From positions 186,001 through 250,000 of the forward strand of contig JBBELK010000369.1 of NCBI GenBank assembly GCA_037783545.1: DNA of 64,000 bases, written 5' to 3'. Position 1 is the first letter of the stretch. Each line of letters starts with the position of its first letter. The notes beneath the pieces were generated by a model that was given only the letters and a program-made list of their open reading frames with translations, ran no database searches and was not told the DNA's origin. This stretch comes from Henricia sp. BOLD:AAB3569 (taxonomy: Eukaryota > Echinodermata > Asteroidea > Spinulosida > Echinasteridae). Shown here in pieces: positions 1 to 12,300 of this stretch. Both the position numbers and the translations under genes were made by a program.

Positions 1-34
1 AAAATCTGGAATCGCGATTCCGATTTCTAAAGTG

Positions 35-235
35 GAATCGATTCCACTTGATTCCGGCGTGGAATCGCCCAAGTTTAGTGACTATACATTGCCAGAACAC
101 GTTTACATGTCTTTCGGTGTCAAGAGGTTAGTACCTTCTTCCAATGTTCTCGCGCAGGATTCATTGGACCAGTTGCTCCAGTTTTTGCCTTCTATAAACT
201 TGACGGCAACTCGGATGCAGTAGGTAGTGTATGCT
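35..235. repeat. Interspersed repeat family K, fragment
   Basis: The stretch around 78-110 (gactatacattgccagaaca and the following cgtttacatgt) recurs near-identically around 35055-35085 and 63258-63290, so this is a fragment of a dispersed repeat. No coding signal was seen. The stretch from 235 to 660 holds nothing I recognise. Confidence 0.5.
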
Positions 236-666
236 AGCAGGCCACCCGCTGTGGGAAAATGCAGTTGCGTATTGCCGTCCTTGATGTCCGGCTCTTCCTG
301 CAGTAAACCAAAGGAAGTAAATCTACTGAAACGTTTTTAAAAATGGCAAATGGGGTGGGGGGTGATGTATTTTGCCAGTAGAAACAGCCACGCGTAAGTG
401 CCAAATAACCGGTATTTTGTCTCTACCGTACCGGTTGAAGGCACCCCATCGCTCAATGCCGGTGCACCCCATAGAAACACGCTCAGTGATCTAAGCCTGC
501 ATGGACAGTCAGCACAGAGATGGAAGTTCACTAAAAATATTCAAATTTTCTTTCTTTAACCACATCTTAAAAATATCCCTGCAGAATTCTAGCTATCATG
601 TGAAGCACACTTGTGACACTTTTGTAGAGCCCAATGTTGTGGCAATTATTGTTTTGTGCACAAAGT

Positions 667-905
667 CTTAGAGCAGGGTTGTAGTCAAGTCTAACACAAG
701 CCTTCACAAGTCCACCACAAGTCCCCAAGTCTTAATCCAAGTCACAAGCTATTCAAATGAACTCCAACAAAGGCATTCTTTTGTGCGTGTTCACCTTTTG
801 CTTCTTGTTACTGGACTTAATACGGACTTGTGCGGGACTTGTCACAGACTTGTGATTCTATCAGCTCTGGACTTGTAATAAACTCGACTACAACCCCGTC
901 TTAGA
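667..905. repeat. Inverted-repeat element rich in ACAAGTCC
   Basis: The left end (cttagagcagggttgtagtc) is complementary, with few mismatches, to the right end (gactacaaccccgtcttag). The interior holds many degenerate copies of ACAAGTCC or its complement. This looks like a palindromic MITE-like unit. No gene is visible between 905 and 1360. Confidence 0.55.
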
Positions 906-1362
906 GAGTGTGTGTTGACGGATGAAGTTGTGTTGGGAAAGTTGCAAAACACTGCATGCATGTTGGACAAATGTTATTGGCTTCGGTGGACAAAGCGAGG
1001 ATGATCTTACAAAGAGACTTCCTAATGTGAACACATGCCTCTTCATGCGGTGAAAATTAGGGTTACAATCACTTTATTCGATAAGCAACATACATGTACA
1101 TGTAACTTTGTTTGACAAAGAGATCGCTTAAGTTCGATGAGACCATTTGGCAGGCCTTGTCATACATACATTAGGCGTCAAGCATCTGGCAAGTGCATGT
1201 TTTTTGACTCGTTGCTCATGTGTGAGGGGCGTAATAGAAAACCACAGAGCACTTGACGCTCAACACACAGGTGTGACCAGGCCATTGTGGAGTCACATTC
1301 GATCTTCATTAGCGGTTACTTAGACTGAACGGTTTTGATCTTCGTTAAGTGAGATGTGAATG

Positions 1363-1608
1363 TACGATTTCCCTTTTTGCGCGACAAAACCCCCACCTCT
1401 GGGGCAACATTTAGGTGACCAAAATCCCCACCCTCGGGTGCAAAACGTGCGCCTCTTGTATACAAATGCACAGAAAATTTTATTTAAAAGGGTCAAATGC
1501 CCCACCCTGGGGCATAAAATACGTGACCAAATCCCCGCCTAGGGGGTGGGGCAGCGCAGGGGTGGGGGGAGGGGGAGGGGAAACAATTGATAGGTGCATA
1601 ACATTAAC
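1363..1608 (+). repeat. G/C-rich dispersed repeat family N, copy 1
   Basis: Blocks such as aaatccccaccctcgggtgc and the end GGGGAAACAATTGATAGGTGCATAACAT recur at 3528-3842. The open frames here arise from the repeat. Confidence 0.7.
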
Positions 1609-1760
1609 AGGTCTTAGTGTAATGAACACAACATCTAGTATGGTGCCTGATCACTATTGAAATAAAACAACCAAACTTGGGATCATATTAAAATCGTAAG
1701 GGCCTTATCGGGACTCGAACCTGAGACCTCTGACTCACCAGGCAGATGATATAAAAAGAT
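1605..1760 (-). repeat. tRNA-derived SINE (type 2), copy
   Basis: The minus strand contains an RNA polymerase III B-box-like block (GGTTCGAGTCC) before CCGATAAGGCCCTTACGA. The neighbouring body (accaaacttgggat) is shared with copies near 8270-8365, 35640-35760 and 44885-45000. It is a SINE relic, not a working tRNA gene. Confidence 0.65.
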
Positions 1761-2261
1761 GATATGGATCTAGGGTGTACATGTAAACCATGTTAATGTG
1801 TATCGCTACCTTTGTAAACAATGATGAACCTTCGAGATGATACTCCAGTTTGTAGATCAAGTAAATTTTTTGATACTTTTTCCAATCTCGTGGTATTTCC
1901 CAGCTGGCATGAAACTGCGAATGTGGTTTTGCCTTCACTACGACATTCCTTGGTGGATTTGGAACAGCTGCAATAAAACAGTACGCAGAGTGACATCATA
2001 TGTACACATTGTACAGGTACATATACTACATGTCAGGAAAAACATGTCCTAGTAACTTCAGTGAACTTTGTTATTTGCCAACAAATTTCAACCAAAATTT
2101 CAGATCATGTAAACAAGGCCTGACAAATTGTATTAAGCGATTTGCATCAGGTTTGACAGAGAGAGTAAAATTTAAAAGCCATACGAATAAAAAACTGCCA
2201 CTTTCAACTTGGCGTCCTCCAATGTCAAGAAATTATACCGTGTTCAGAAAAATGGATCTCG

Positions 2262-2637
2262 TTTTAAAGGAGTGTGACCAGATCACTTTTTTTTACTCAT
2301 AACTCCCAGGGACTTACCTTATGGGTCATGAGATTTTTATATCATAACATCCGTTATATTTTTCTGATTACGAAACTGAAACTCCCGCGCTTCTAGGCCG
2401 CATATTTCCGAGGATATCGTCGAAAATCCACCGATTATTTGTAAACTAATTTTCCAGTATCAACGTTTATCCGCTGAAAGCATACTCGATAGTTTTGTTC
2501 AATTTTTTACTGGAAATCGCGAATGTTTTCGGGTTTTGGGGACATGGGAGGTGTGTATGGGAGTTACTTGATAATATTGGTAAGTTACATCGAAAACTAT
2601 TTTCCAGAAACTCTGGTAACGCTCCTTTAACCTAACA
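2262..2637 (+). mobile_element. MITE family A, copy 1 (diverged)
   Basis: It starts with AAAGGAGTGTGACCAGATCAC and ends at CGCTCCTTTAA. The internal order (gagattt, a catattt/tctgatt block, atatcgtc, ccaccgat) matches copies at 37811 and 53512. It abuts an oppositely oriented copy at 2629, forming a tail-to-tail pair. Confidence 0.65.
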
Positions 2638-3000
2638 ATCATATAAAATACCTCCCCAAAATACTATCCATGGGAAGAAAACTGGAAATTTGCAATCTCC
2701 AATTTGGATGTGGAAGCAAAAATGTTGGTGTAATTACTGCACTGCTTAAAGGCACAGGTTCGTCAGCAATGCGCGCGTGCCAAATTCGTGCCTTGAAATA
2801 CGCAACTTCATGCCTTTGCTATAGAGCTGCGTATTTCGTGGCACGAATTTGGCGTGCGCGCATTGCTGACGAGCCTGTGCCTTTAATGGAACCATATAAA
2901 TTAGTTTACAAAACATTGGTGGTTTTTCAACAATATCCTTAAAAATGTACGGATTGAGAATGCGAAATTTCAGAATGGTATTGAGAAAAATATGACAAAA
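2629..3000 (-). mobile_element. MITE family A, copy 2, split by a nested TTAA MITE
   Basis: The sequence is the reverse complement of the family: cctaacaatcatataaaata, then ccatgggaagaaaa, then attactgcactgc. It is interrupted at 2756 by the palindromic TTAA MITE and resumes at 2887 (tggaaccatataaattag) in the expected order. Confidence 0.8.
2756..2886. mobile_element. Palindromic TTAA MITE, copy 1
   Basis: It is near-palindromic, with ends TTAAAGGCACAGG and CCTGTGCCTTTAA. The element sits between TTAA duplications (2756-2759 and 2883-2886). Full-length relatives lie at 56579-56718 and 61562-61701. TTAA targets are characteristic of piggyBac-superfamily transposases, but no transposase is present here. 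Confidence 0.85.
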
Positions 3001-3152
3001 TATGGTATCAAAATTTCAACACCAATGAAAACGGTCTCAATTGCTTTCTTTTGTGATAAATTGTTCTTATAAAAAGACGTAATACAATGGCTCAGCATCT
3101 GATACGAGGCTGGCAGTGCTAATTTTGTCAACTTTACAGTTTGGCTACTTAC

Positions 3153-3325
3153 TGTCTATGTCAATACTAAAGCTCACGCTTTGCGAGTAAGCAGCTCCGA
3201 GTTTGTTAGTAGCGAGTACACGGAACGTGGCCATCGTGTGAACAGTGTCCTTCACCGTGCACATTCGTCCATCGCTACACTCACAGACGTCCTTCAGAGG
3301 GCAGGTATACCAACCAGAACTATCG
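3153..3325 (-). CDS. Receptor exon 4: second half of FN3 domain D1
   Basis: The acceptor tttctttctgacag precedes 3325 and the donor gtaagt follows 3153. The 173 nt exon enters in phase 2 and leaves in phase 1. It encodes SSGWYTCPLKDVCECSDG, then RMCTV, and ends with the FN3 F-G region FRVLATNKLGAAYSQSVSF. Four cysteines lie here, where vertebrate D1 domains usually have two. No downstream D2 exon is recognisable at 1-3100. Confidence 0.82.
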
Positions 3326-6300
3326 CTGTCAGAAAGAAAAACAGAAAAACAAGAAACATATCTAGAAATTGTGATCAAGACAGTCTATATATAAGGTCAC
3401 CCCCACAGATATCCATTAAAAGCTAGATCAGAAACGACTGTTATTTAATGGCACATCACCGTAACCGGTTTGGGTCGGTTTTGAACATGTGCACATGTAG
3501 CGTGTTTTGTGTTTGAACATAATACACCTATCAATTGTTTCCCCCACCTCTCTCCTCCCGGGCTGCCCCACCTAAGAGGTAGGGATTGTCACTTTTGCGT
3601 GACAAAATCCCCACCCCTGGGGCAAAATTTAGGTGACAAAATCCCCACCCTCGGGTGCAAAACGTGCACACATTGCTACTTATGCACAAAAATTTGTATT
3701 TCAGTGGGTCAAAATCCCCACCCTGGTGCACAAAAAAAGTGTCCAAACCCCCACCTAAGGGGTGTGGCAGCGCAGGGGGGAGAGGGGCGGGGGGGGATGG
3801 GAGAGGGAGAGGTGGGGGAAACATTTGATAGGTGCATAACATACATGTACACGCGCGATCTTCACAAGCAATGAGAAAGTGGCATGTGTGAGGTTTTATG
3901 TGTGATTCAATGGGAAAGTGCCCAAAACCATTCGTCAAATAATACAGATCTGGTTCATGAACTACATGTAGGCATGACTTTGCTGTACCAAAAATGACTT
4001 AACTTTTGATTCGCTTGACTGATTTTGATGCAATAAATACTATTTGTTTATCAGGATCCAGGAAAACCTTGATTCCGAGGTTGGCTCGTTCGACCTGGAA
4101 ATTTGTGTGTATAAGACACCATTATTATTTATAATTGAAACAAAATCTTACACGGAAGAATCCAAGTCATACTGCAGTGTGTAGCTTGTGTTGATGTTAG
4201 TCTCGATGCCTTGCTCCCATTTGCAAGTGACATCATAATGATTCGTACTGGAACAAGACAGATCCGTAGCACTGCTTGGGGGAACTGTGGTAGGTCAATA
4301 CAAAAATTAGTAATGTTAGTTGAGTTAAAGACTTTTCTAGCAAACTTGGGATGAGAGAACAATCATAAGAGCCTTATCGGGATTCAAACCCGAGACCTCT
4401 GAATCACCCAACAGATGCTATACCAGCTGAGCTATAAGGCACAGTAGTATACTTTCTCAGGTTTTCCCCAAGGCCTCCGACACACCGGACAGATGCTCCA
4501 CCAGCTGAGCTATGAGGCACAGTGGTATACTCCCCCAGGTCTTCCCTAAGACCTCCGACACACTGGGCAGATGCTTTACCAGCTGAGCTATGAGGCACAG
4601 TGGTATATACTCCTCAGGTTTTCCCAAGAACTCTGACACACCCAACAGATGCTCTACCAGCTGAGCTATGAGGCATAGTGGTATACTCCCGCAGGTTTAA
4701 TTCCCTAAAACCTGACACACTGGGAAGATGCTCTACCAGCTGAGCTATGTGGCACAGTGGTATACTCCTCAGGTTTTCCCAAGACCTCTGACACACCGGA
4801 CAGATGCTCCACTAGCTGAGCTACGAGGCAAAGTGGTATACTCCTCAGGTTTTCCCAAAACATCTGACACAACAGACAGATGCTCTACCAGCTGAGCTAT
4901 GAGGTAGAGTGGTATACTCCCTTAGGTTTGCCCTATATGAACCATGGGAGCGCAACTGGGCAAGGTAACCAGCACAATATCTGGTATGGTGCCCTCCCGA
5001 TTACCATTGAAATGAAACAACCACACCCTTCAAGCACATGTCATATTCATATGTACATAGAAAAACATTGGCAGTTTCTTTCAGGACTTTGGGAACAGGG
5101 TTAAAGGGGTAATGCAGCCCTCCCAATGGGAACGGAAGTATAGCTCAAGAAAATATTGAATTCCTGCTCATAACACTGGTACATTATGTACAGTATTGAA
5201 GAAAGAAAAAACAATCTCGGGCTTGACAAGATTTCACTGCATACGTATACGCTACTCACAATAAGTTAGGGATATTGTGGGGTGTACCCAGACATTTTAC
5301 TGAGGGTATGCATTCCGCTTGCAGGATTTTGTATATGATTAGACAATTGTATCTGCATGACAGACACACCTTGTCACAGGAATAAGTGACAACAGTCAGT
5401 TGAAGAAAAATAAAATTCAAAATTGACAACATATCAATATCCCTAACTTATTGTGATAGTGAGTAGTGTACATGTGTATCAATAGTCGTCCTTCCTCCAT
5501 GACATAATGCAGTGCAGCATGACCCAAAAATATAACTGTGACAAGGTAATACAAATACAGGCTAAAGTTTTTTGTTCAAGTGCTGCCAAGGCCATCAAAG
5601 GCAACCATGCTTTACAATGGGATAACAACAGAATTAGGCCGCCAGGTACATGTGCATGGACTGTACATGCATGCAGGCTAGAGTTGACACTGTGCGTGTT
5701 TCTAAATTATATTGGGACCCAGTAGAAACCAATCTTAAACGCTATTTCCAGGTCAGTAATGTACCGGTAGGGGCAAGAATTTCACCCAGCAATTTTTCAT
5801 TTCGAGGAAGGAAAATACCGGGGAATTTATCAGGACAGCGCAAATAGAAACATGCACCGTTCTCCTTACAGATTTTTTACAGATTCGTAGAATAAGAGTG
5901 TAACATATCTAAGGAAGGATGTTGGTAAACTAGCCTGACGAAATTTTAGCTACCGTATATATATACTTACATACGATGCATCAATGCTTCAGAAAACCTT
6001 GAAAATCTATATACTGTATGGATTTTGTGTGCAAGAGAATAGTACCGGTAATTTTTAAGAAAACCACCTTCGGTTGTCAATTTCCAGCATGAAATACCAT
6101 TTTGGACAGAAATAAATTCATGTGGTGTTTGTTACCATTGCTATCAACACTTTGCAATTTTGCTATCAACACCGTGCAATTTTGTTCCATACGTTTTTTC
6201 CATTGCCTGGTGCGCCCGCGTCCACTGTGCGTGTGTACAGTATTGTATGTGATGCGCGTGTCAAATGTATGACGCGAGCGCGCCCAGTAAACGCGACCGG

Positions 6301-9300
6301 CCCCGGCCCCTCCGACACAAACACATTTTTCTACAACTCACAAGTGACATGGCGGGCTTGTACTTTATGACGGACGATGAAATAAACTAAAAGGGTAAGC
6401 CTGAATAATTTGTAAACAAAAGTAGGACGACAAGGATCTACTTGGGCGTTATATAAAACAAATAATGAATGTTTTAATTCGTGCAATGGGAGGAATATTT
6501 TCATTCGGTGAAAGATAGAATGTGTTCCAATGGAACATTCCATCTTTCACCTCATGAAAATATTCCTCCCATTGCACTCATAAACATTCATTATTTGTAT
6601 ACCATCATATCTTTCCGAACTAGTCCAACGGCATCATTCAAATCGTGAATCCATGAGATCCAACAACAAACTCCTCCTAGCGAAAGTTTATTCCAAGAGA
6701 TCTTGGGGTGAAAGGTCCTTTGCCTCAGCAGCTTCATCTTTGTGGAACAAGTTACCAGAACACATCAAGCTATCGTCAAATCACTTGCAACTTTTAAAAC
6801 ATCACTTAAAACACATTTGATGAAATCTCATTAACTGACTGAACTCCATGATTGTGATATTAGATTTTTAATGTGTCTCGCTGCGCCATGAGCATCTTTT
6901 TTGATGGATACCGGCGCATTATAAATTTTCATTATTATTATTATTATTATTATACTATAGTAGGTTTCTGAACGTGCCCTGTAAATTAATTTTGATTCTG
7001 ACGTCCGTTGCTTTCGAAACAAACACCACCTACATGTAGGCCTACATGTACACGTACATGCTTAGGACTATTCTTGTATAATCATAATGGTTGACAGGAC
7101 CTGATGCACATGTATACATGTACCTAATGGAAAAAGCGGACTTCACTGAAAGGAAACCCGGTGCTTTTAATGGATATCCTCAATAATGTAGGAAGCCGAA
7201 CGTCACAACTTGTCTCGTGCCGTCTGGCTTTACAATTAAGTTGTAATTACCAGAGGGAGCTTGCTGCATTTCAAATCTGTCAACTGGCTACTTAGATGGG
7301 GATCGGATTAAACTGAGAAAAGGAGTCTCACTAGAAATTTAAGCTGGCGTAATTGATTTACTGGTACTGTAAGGACTAAAAAACAAGCTCAAGAGCTTAC
7401 AACTGGTGTAAAATGTGTATTGGAAGATTTAAAGATAGAGCACATGATTGATAAACTGTTAAAAATGACGTTATTTCCACCAGTGACTAAAATCGTATGT
7501 TGATAAAACTGCCTGGTAGAAATTTTAGCTACAATGTACATAGATGCAGTAATACTGCAGAAAACCTTGCATGGTTTTTGTGCATGAATGAATGGTAAAA
7601 AAGTTGTCTGCAGACAACTTTTTTTAAAAAGCACCGTCAGTTGGCAATTTTCCCAACAAAGATACCATTTTCGGGAAAAAAAAATCATGTGGTGTTTGTT
7701 ACTATTGCTATCAACACTTTTAGTCAGGTTTTTCTTGTCAACTCGTGAAGTAAAATTTACACTATGAGCAACTAACAATGGAAATTGGGCACACACCATT
7801 GTTATTAACAATGGAAATTGGGCACACACCATTGTTATTAACAATGGTGTGTGCCCAATGTCCATTGTTAGTTGCTCATAGTGACAGTATGACTGGTGTT
7901 GGAATCAGTTCTGTTTGTAAACCAGCCTCTTCCGTGTTTCAGGTGAATAGCGTCTGGCATGTCTGGTGTACTGATGTACGATACTTCCTTTCACATGCAT
8001 ATTCAGATAAAATTTGTGTTGCTATGTGGTGCACGCAGAAGACGTGAAGTACAGAATCAATACCGTGCTCACCGTGGAACAGAATGGCATAAAGCAACCA
8101 GACTGTTGATAGCTAGGCAATGGCGTGCACCACGTAGCAACAATAGCATAGTCTGTGACTTTCTAAACTGCACGTCCATTTGAAAGTGAAGAATTCGGGG
8201 CGTTAGCCATTATGCTAATTTATTTGGATATTATTGCCACAGCGCTTACGGTACAGTGTACATCAAAACTTGGGATGAGAAAAAAAACTTAAGGGCCTTA
8301 TCAAGATTCGAACCGAGACCTCTGACTCACCGGGCAGATGCTCTACCAGCTGAGCTACCCTTTGAGGCACAGTTGGTATATGCATCAGCGTTAACCGCGA
8401 TGATCCTGAGTGCCGCGTTTACATTCTGTAGTTGATCTCGAGCATGGTGCCAGAAGTTGCAGTCAAAGGTTATGCATATGTGTGCATGTACTGATCAATG
8501 TGTGCATGGGTTGTGCATGTACAGCGTACAAGGCCACTTGAATTTCACAGGCTTTTCCCCCTGCTACGGCTGTGGAGCGCATGCGGTAAAGATTAATTGC
8601 TTATCTAACGCAAACTGATCCCGAGCTCGAACCCTCCGCAAACGCGAGACCAAAATCTCGGGGCTGATCTGGGGGGCCAATTTGGTCCCGAGAGCATTTA
8701 CACTCGGTTTGTTCGGTGTTCAACCCCGAGCTCGGGATCAAGTGTACACAGGGTTTATCAGAAGACTGGGAAGTAAAATGATAAATGATTGAGACTTTGA
8801 GGTCCATTGTTATGGTAATGTTCCGAACACCGAAGTAGACATGTATTCAGTACAAATGTACAGGGAAACAGTACATGTACATAGCCTTTTGTAACTTGCA
8901 AAGGCAAGGCATTTGTGACATGCTCTGGAAAACGGTAGCACAAATCGCGCAGGCTAGGTCAAGTTTTTGCGACCATAAGAAGAAATTTGTGGCAAATCCA
9001 CGCTCTTATTAAAACAAAAAAACACAATGGAAATTTCTGGCGGTGCCCAGATACCTGGAATGGCCGTGTTTCGCCTGGAATTTCCTTTGTGTTTTTGTAT
9101 GTTAATGAGCATGGATCTGCCGCAGATTTCTACTTATGGTTGCAAAAACTCGACCTACATGTAGCCTACCCGGTACGCAACTTACATGTAAGCTACCTTT
9201 TTTCAGAGCGGGTGATACATGTGCTGTTCCAAAAGCGACATGTACATGTAGGCTAACTGAGAGACCTGTACATGCCACTGTGACACAAACTGAAAAGAGA

Positions 9301-12300
9301 TGATTTCTTTAAAGGTCAATATAATATATCACTCGCACGATGGAACATTTTAAAGATTCCTGGAATAAGGGCATACAAATGTTGGTAAACTTTTGGCACA
9401 GTTTGCTTTGTGCATTGGTTCATCAACTGTGTACATGTATGCTTGTATACTTGTACATGTAGGCCTATATTTTGGAATATTTGTATCCTTAAAACATTAT
9501 TTGTAAATTTCATAATCGATCAAATACTTGAATATATCTGGTACATCAGCCAATTAATTTCCAACCCCTTAAAGAACCTGTACAGTGAAATTTGTATAGT
9601 GGCCACCCTCGGGACCGTAAAAAACAGATTTAATATGATAAACAGGTGGCCCCCTTTATAAAGATTGCATTAGCATTACACACACACATGGCATTTGGGA
9701 CCAAAGACGGGTGGCCACTATAAACAGGTGGCCTTAATAGCAGGTTAATTTCAGTGTATGTATTTTTTGTTTCACCATATTTGGATGTGTATACTTTTCA
9801 ACTAAATATTACTGAACATTATACGTACATGTACATGAACCATACTAAATACCTTTGTTTACCTAGGATTTTTATAAGGCCTACAGAATTGGTACACATA
9901 GAGGTACATGTAGCTTGACAGCGATTTTCAAATTTGGCTCAAAAAAGAGACTAGTGCAGCCACAAGCGGCATGTGAAAAGAACAGTCTCATGTCAAAAAT
10001 GATTGAACTTTTCAATTACCCGACGTCACAAACAAACAGAGACATCACGCACGACTTGTCCTTTCAAAATTAAGTCCAATAATTAGCAGCTCACAGTAAT
10101 AAATCTTGGGGCTCGCCCACGCTTTCATTGGCTTGGTCACGACAAACAACTTTAATGAGTATATGCATCACAAAATGCAAGTCAGTTGGCAAACAGTATC
10201 GGATGCCTCCTATTCCTGTACATTGTACACTTCTACATGTGTACATATGTACAACGTGTCAAAAAAACCAAAAATATGTCCTATTTTTGATCTTAAATAA
10301 CTGTCAAATTCCAACAGATTTAACTCGCTCACTACGGCGCGCCGCTGACAGCGGCTCGAGAAATGTCTACTTCCGGACAGAAAGCCGCTGCCAGCGGCTC
10401 GCCTTGACACATAAATAAATGGTGGCCTTTAATTAATTACGTCACAGACCTTGAAAATATTCCGTAGTGAAAGAGTTAAACCAAAATTTCTGAAAATTTG
10501 TCCAAAGCTGTGTCCGTATTGGCACGTTTTACCGAGACGACGGTAAAATGAAAAATTGCTACTGCTGTCCGCATTTGGACTTTTTTTACACAAATTTCCC
10601 GAGATTGTGGGGGAGCATGCGCAGTGTCCCTTTGCAGTATGACCTTCACATCCCGGACGTACTCTTCCAGAGTGCTTTTACCGACTCGATGTGTCCGCAT
10701 TGGACTTATCATCTCGAGAACAATTACATGTACCTGGTAAATTTTCCTGGGCAGCAGTTGGCCAGGAAAAGTAACCGCTGGACTCGGGAAAAGTTACTAA
10801 GAGGAAAACGTCCTAGGCTGTCTGCACTGGATTAAAAATGGGAAAGTACCCATCGTCTCGGTAAGTTTTTTTCAAAAAAAGTCCAATGCGGACAGGCCTC
10901 AAGAGGGTAAGATTTCAAAGCCATACAAAAAAAGTCAATTTCAGAATTCGCCACTTTTGACTTGGTCTCCTCCAATGTCGATACAATACTGGAGACGGTG
11001 GCGGAAAGTGCGTGCTGCAGCCGAAAGCTTCTGAAGAAATGCAGGGTCACCCCTAATTGTCATTGCAAGCCATCTCGATCGTTTTGCGCAACTCATCAGG
11101 GGGTGCAAAGGGACCTCAGACATAGATGATCTCCTTGACAACAGAGGACGCCAAGTGAAAAGTGGCAAATTCTCAAATTTAGAGGTTTTTTTTCATATGG
11201 CTTTTAAATCTCACCCTCTTGGTCAAAGCAGATGCAAATCGCTCAATAAAATTTGTCAGTCTTGTTTACTTGATCTGAAATTTTTGTTTAAATCCGTTGG
11301 CAAATGACAAGGTTATTTAAGATCGAAAGTACATAGAACATGTTTGTACAAAGGTATGCTCATAATACGGTGGTGATCACCTGCTATTGCCAAATTGAAA
11401 TAAACACAAATTGATGTATAATTGGTTTCAGTTCATTGGTTAAAGAAGCTTGTCTAGATCACAATTTCTTATCACCAACTTCCCCCCTCCAATTTTTGTC
11501 CATGGGTGTTGAGATTTTGATACCATATCATTTGTAATTTTTTTCTCATTACCATTCTGAAATTGTCTGCTCTTAATCTGTATATTTTCAAGGATATCGT
11601 CAAAAAACCGCCGATGTTTTGTAAAGAGCGTGATCCAATTCCGTCCCTCACGTGTGAGGGACGGAAATCAAGAGACAAATGCCTTTCCTTAGTCAACAAC
11701 AAATGAAAACTAAAGTGAACCTGTTTGTTTACCTTCTACTGATGTTAATACACACACCCAGTTTATCACATGTTGAAATTAACTTTACAGTTTAATGCAG
11801 AGGTTGTTTTTATTCGCGAGGGACAGATAATCAATAAAATTGACAAAAAAGGAATTTTTTTACATGCATTTTCAACTATTTCTTTAAAATGTGATGGCAC
11901 AGTGTGCCCAGTCAAATTTATTCTGTTAATTTTTGTAATATGATTGTAAAATATGGACTTTTATTTTGATTAATTTAAGAAATTTTGAAGTCTTCATCCA
12001 GTATTTACCGTACCAGTTTCGAATCACGCTCTAAACTAATTTATCCGCTCCATAAAGTAGTGCAGTGATTACACCAACCTTTTTGCTTCCACGTCCAATT
12101 TCTTGTTTTCTTCCCATGGATAGTATTTTGGGGAGGTATTTTATATGATCGTTAGTCTACAATGAAATCCATTTTGTGAAAAAATCTCAACAAGCTCCTT
12201 TAAATATATTTGCCACACACGAGGTACAAAAAATGTACCATACAACGTACTGGTACATACAGCTCCAGTAAACTCCCCTGGGGCTGTAGGGGTGGAGTAT

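Noticed and set aside
3145-3378. Reading the receptor exon 4 frame as a free-standing 77-residue protein
   Set aside because: Splice signals bound 3153-3325, and the phase fits the upstream FN3 half-exon exactly.
4404-4796. Three overlapping minus-strand frames with repeated SSAG motifs, suggesting a repeat protein
   Set aside because: The repetition comes from the tandem tRNA-derived array, which has A-box words and no coding bias.
4440-4920. Regular 80 bp repeats reminiscent of a CRISPR array
   Set aside because: There are no unique spacers; whole units are similar, the repeat is tRNA-like and the genome is eukaryotic.
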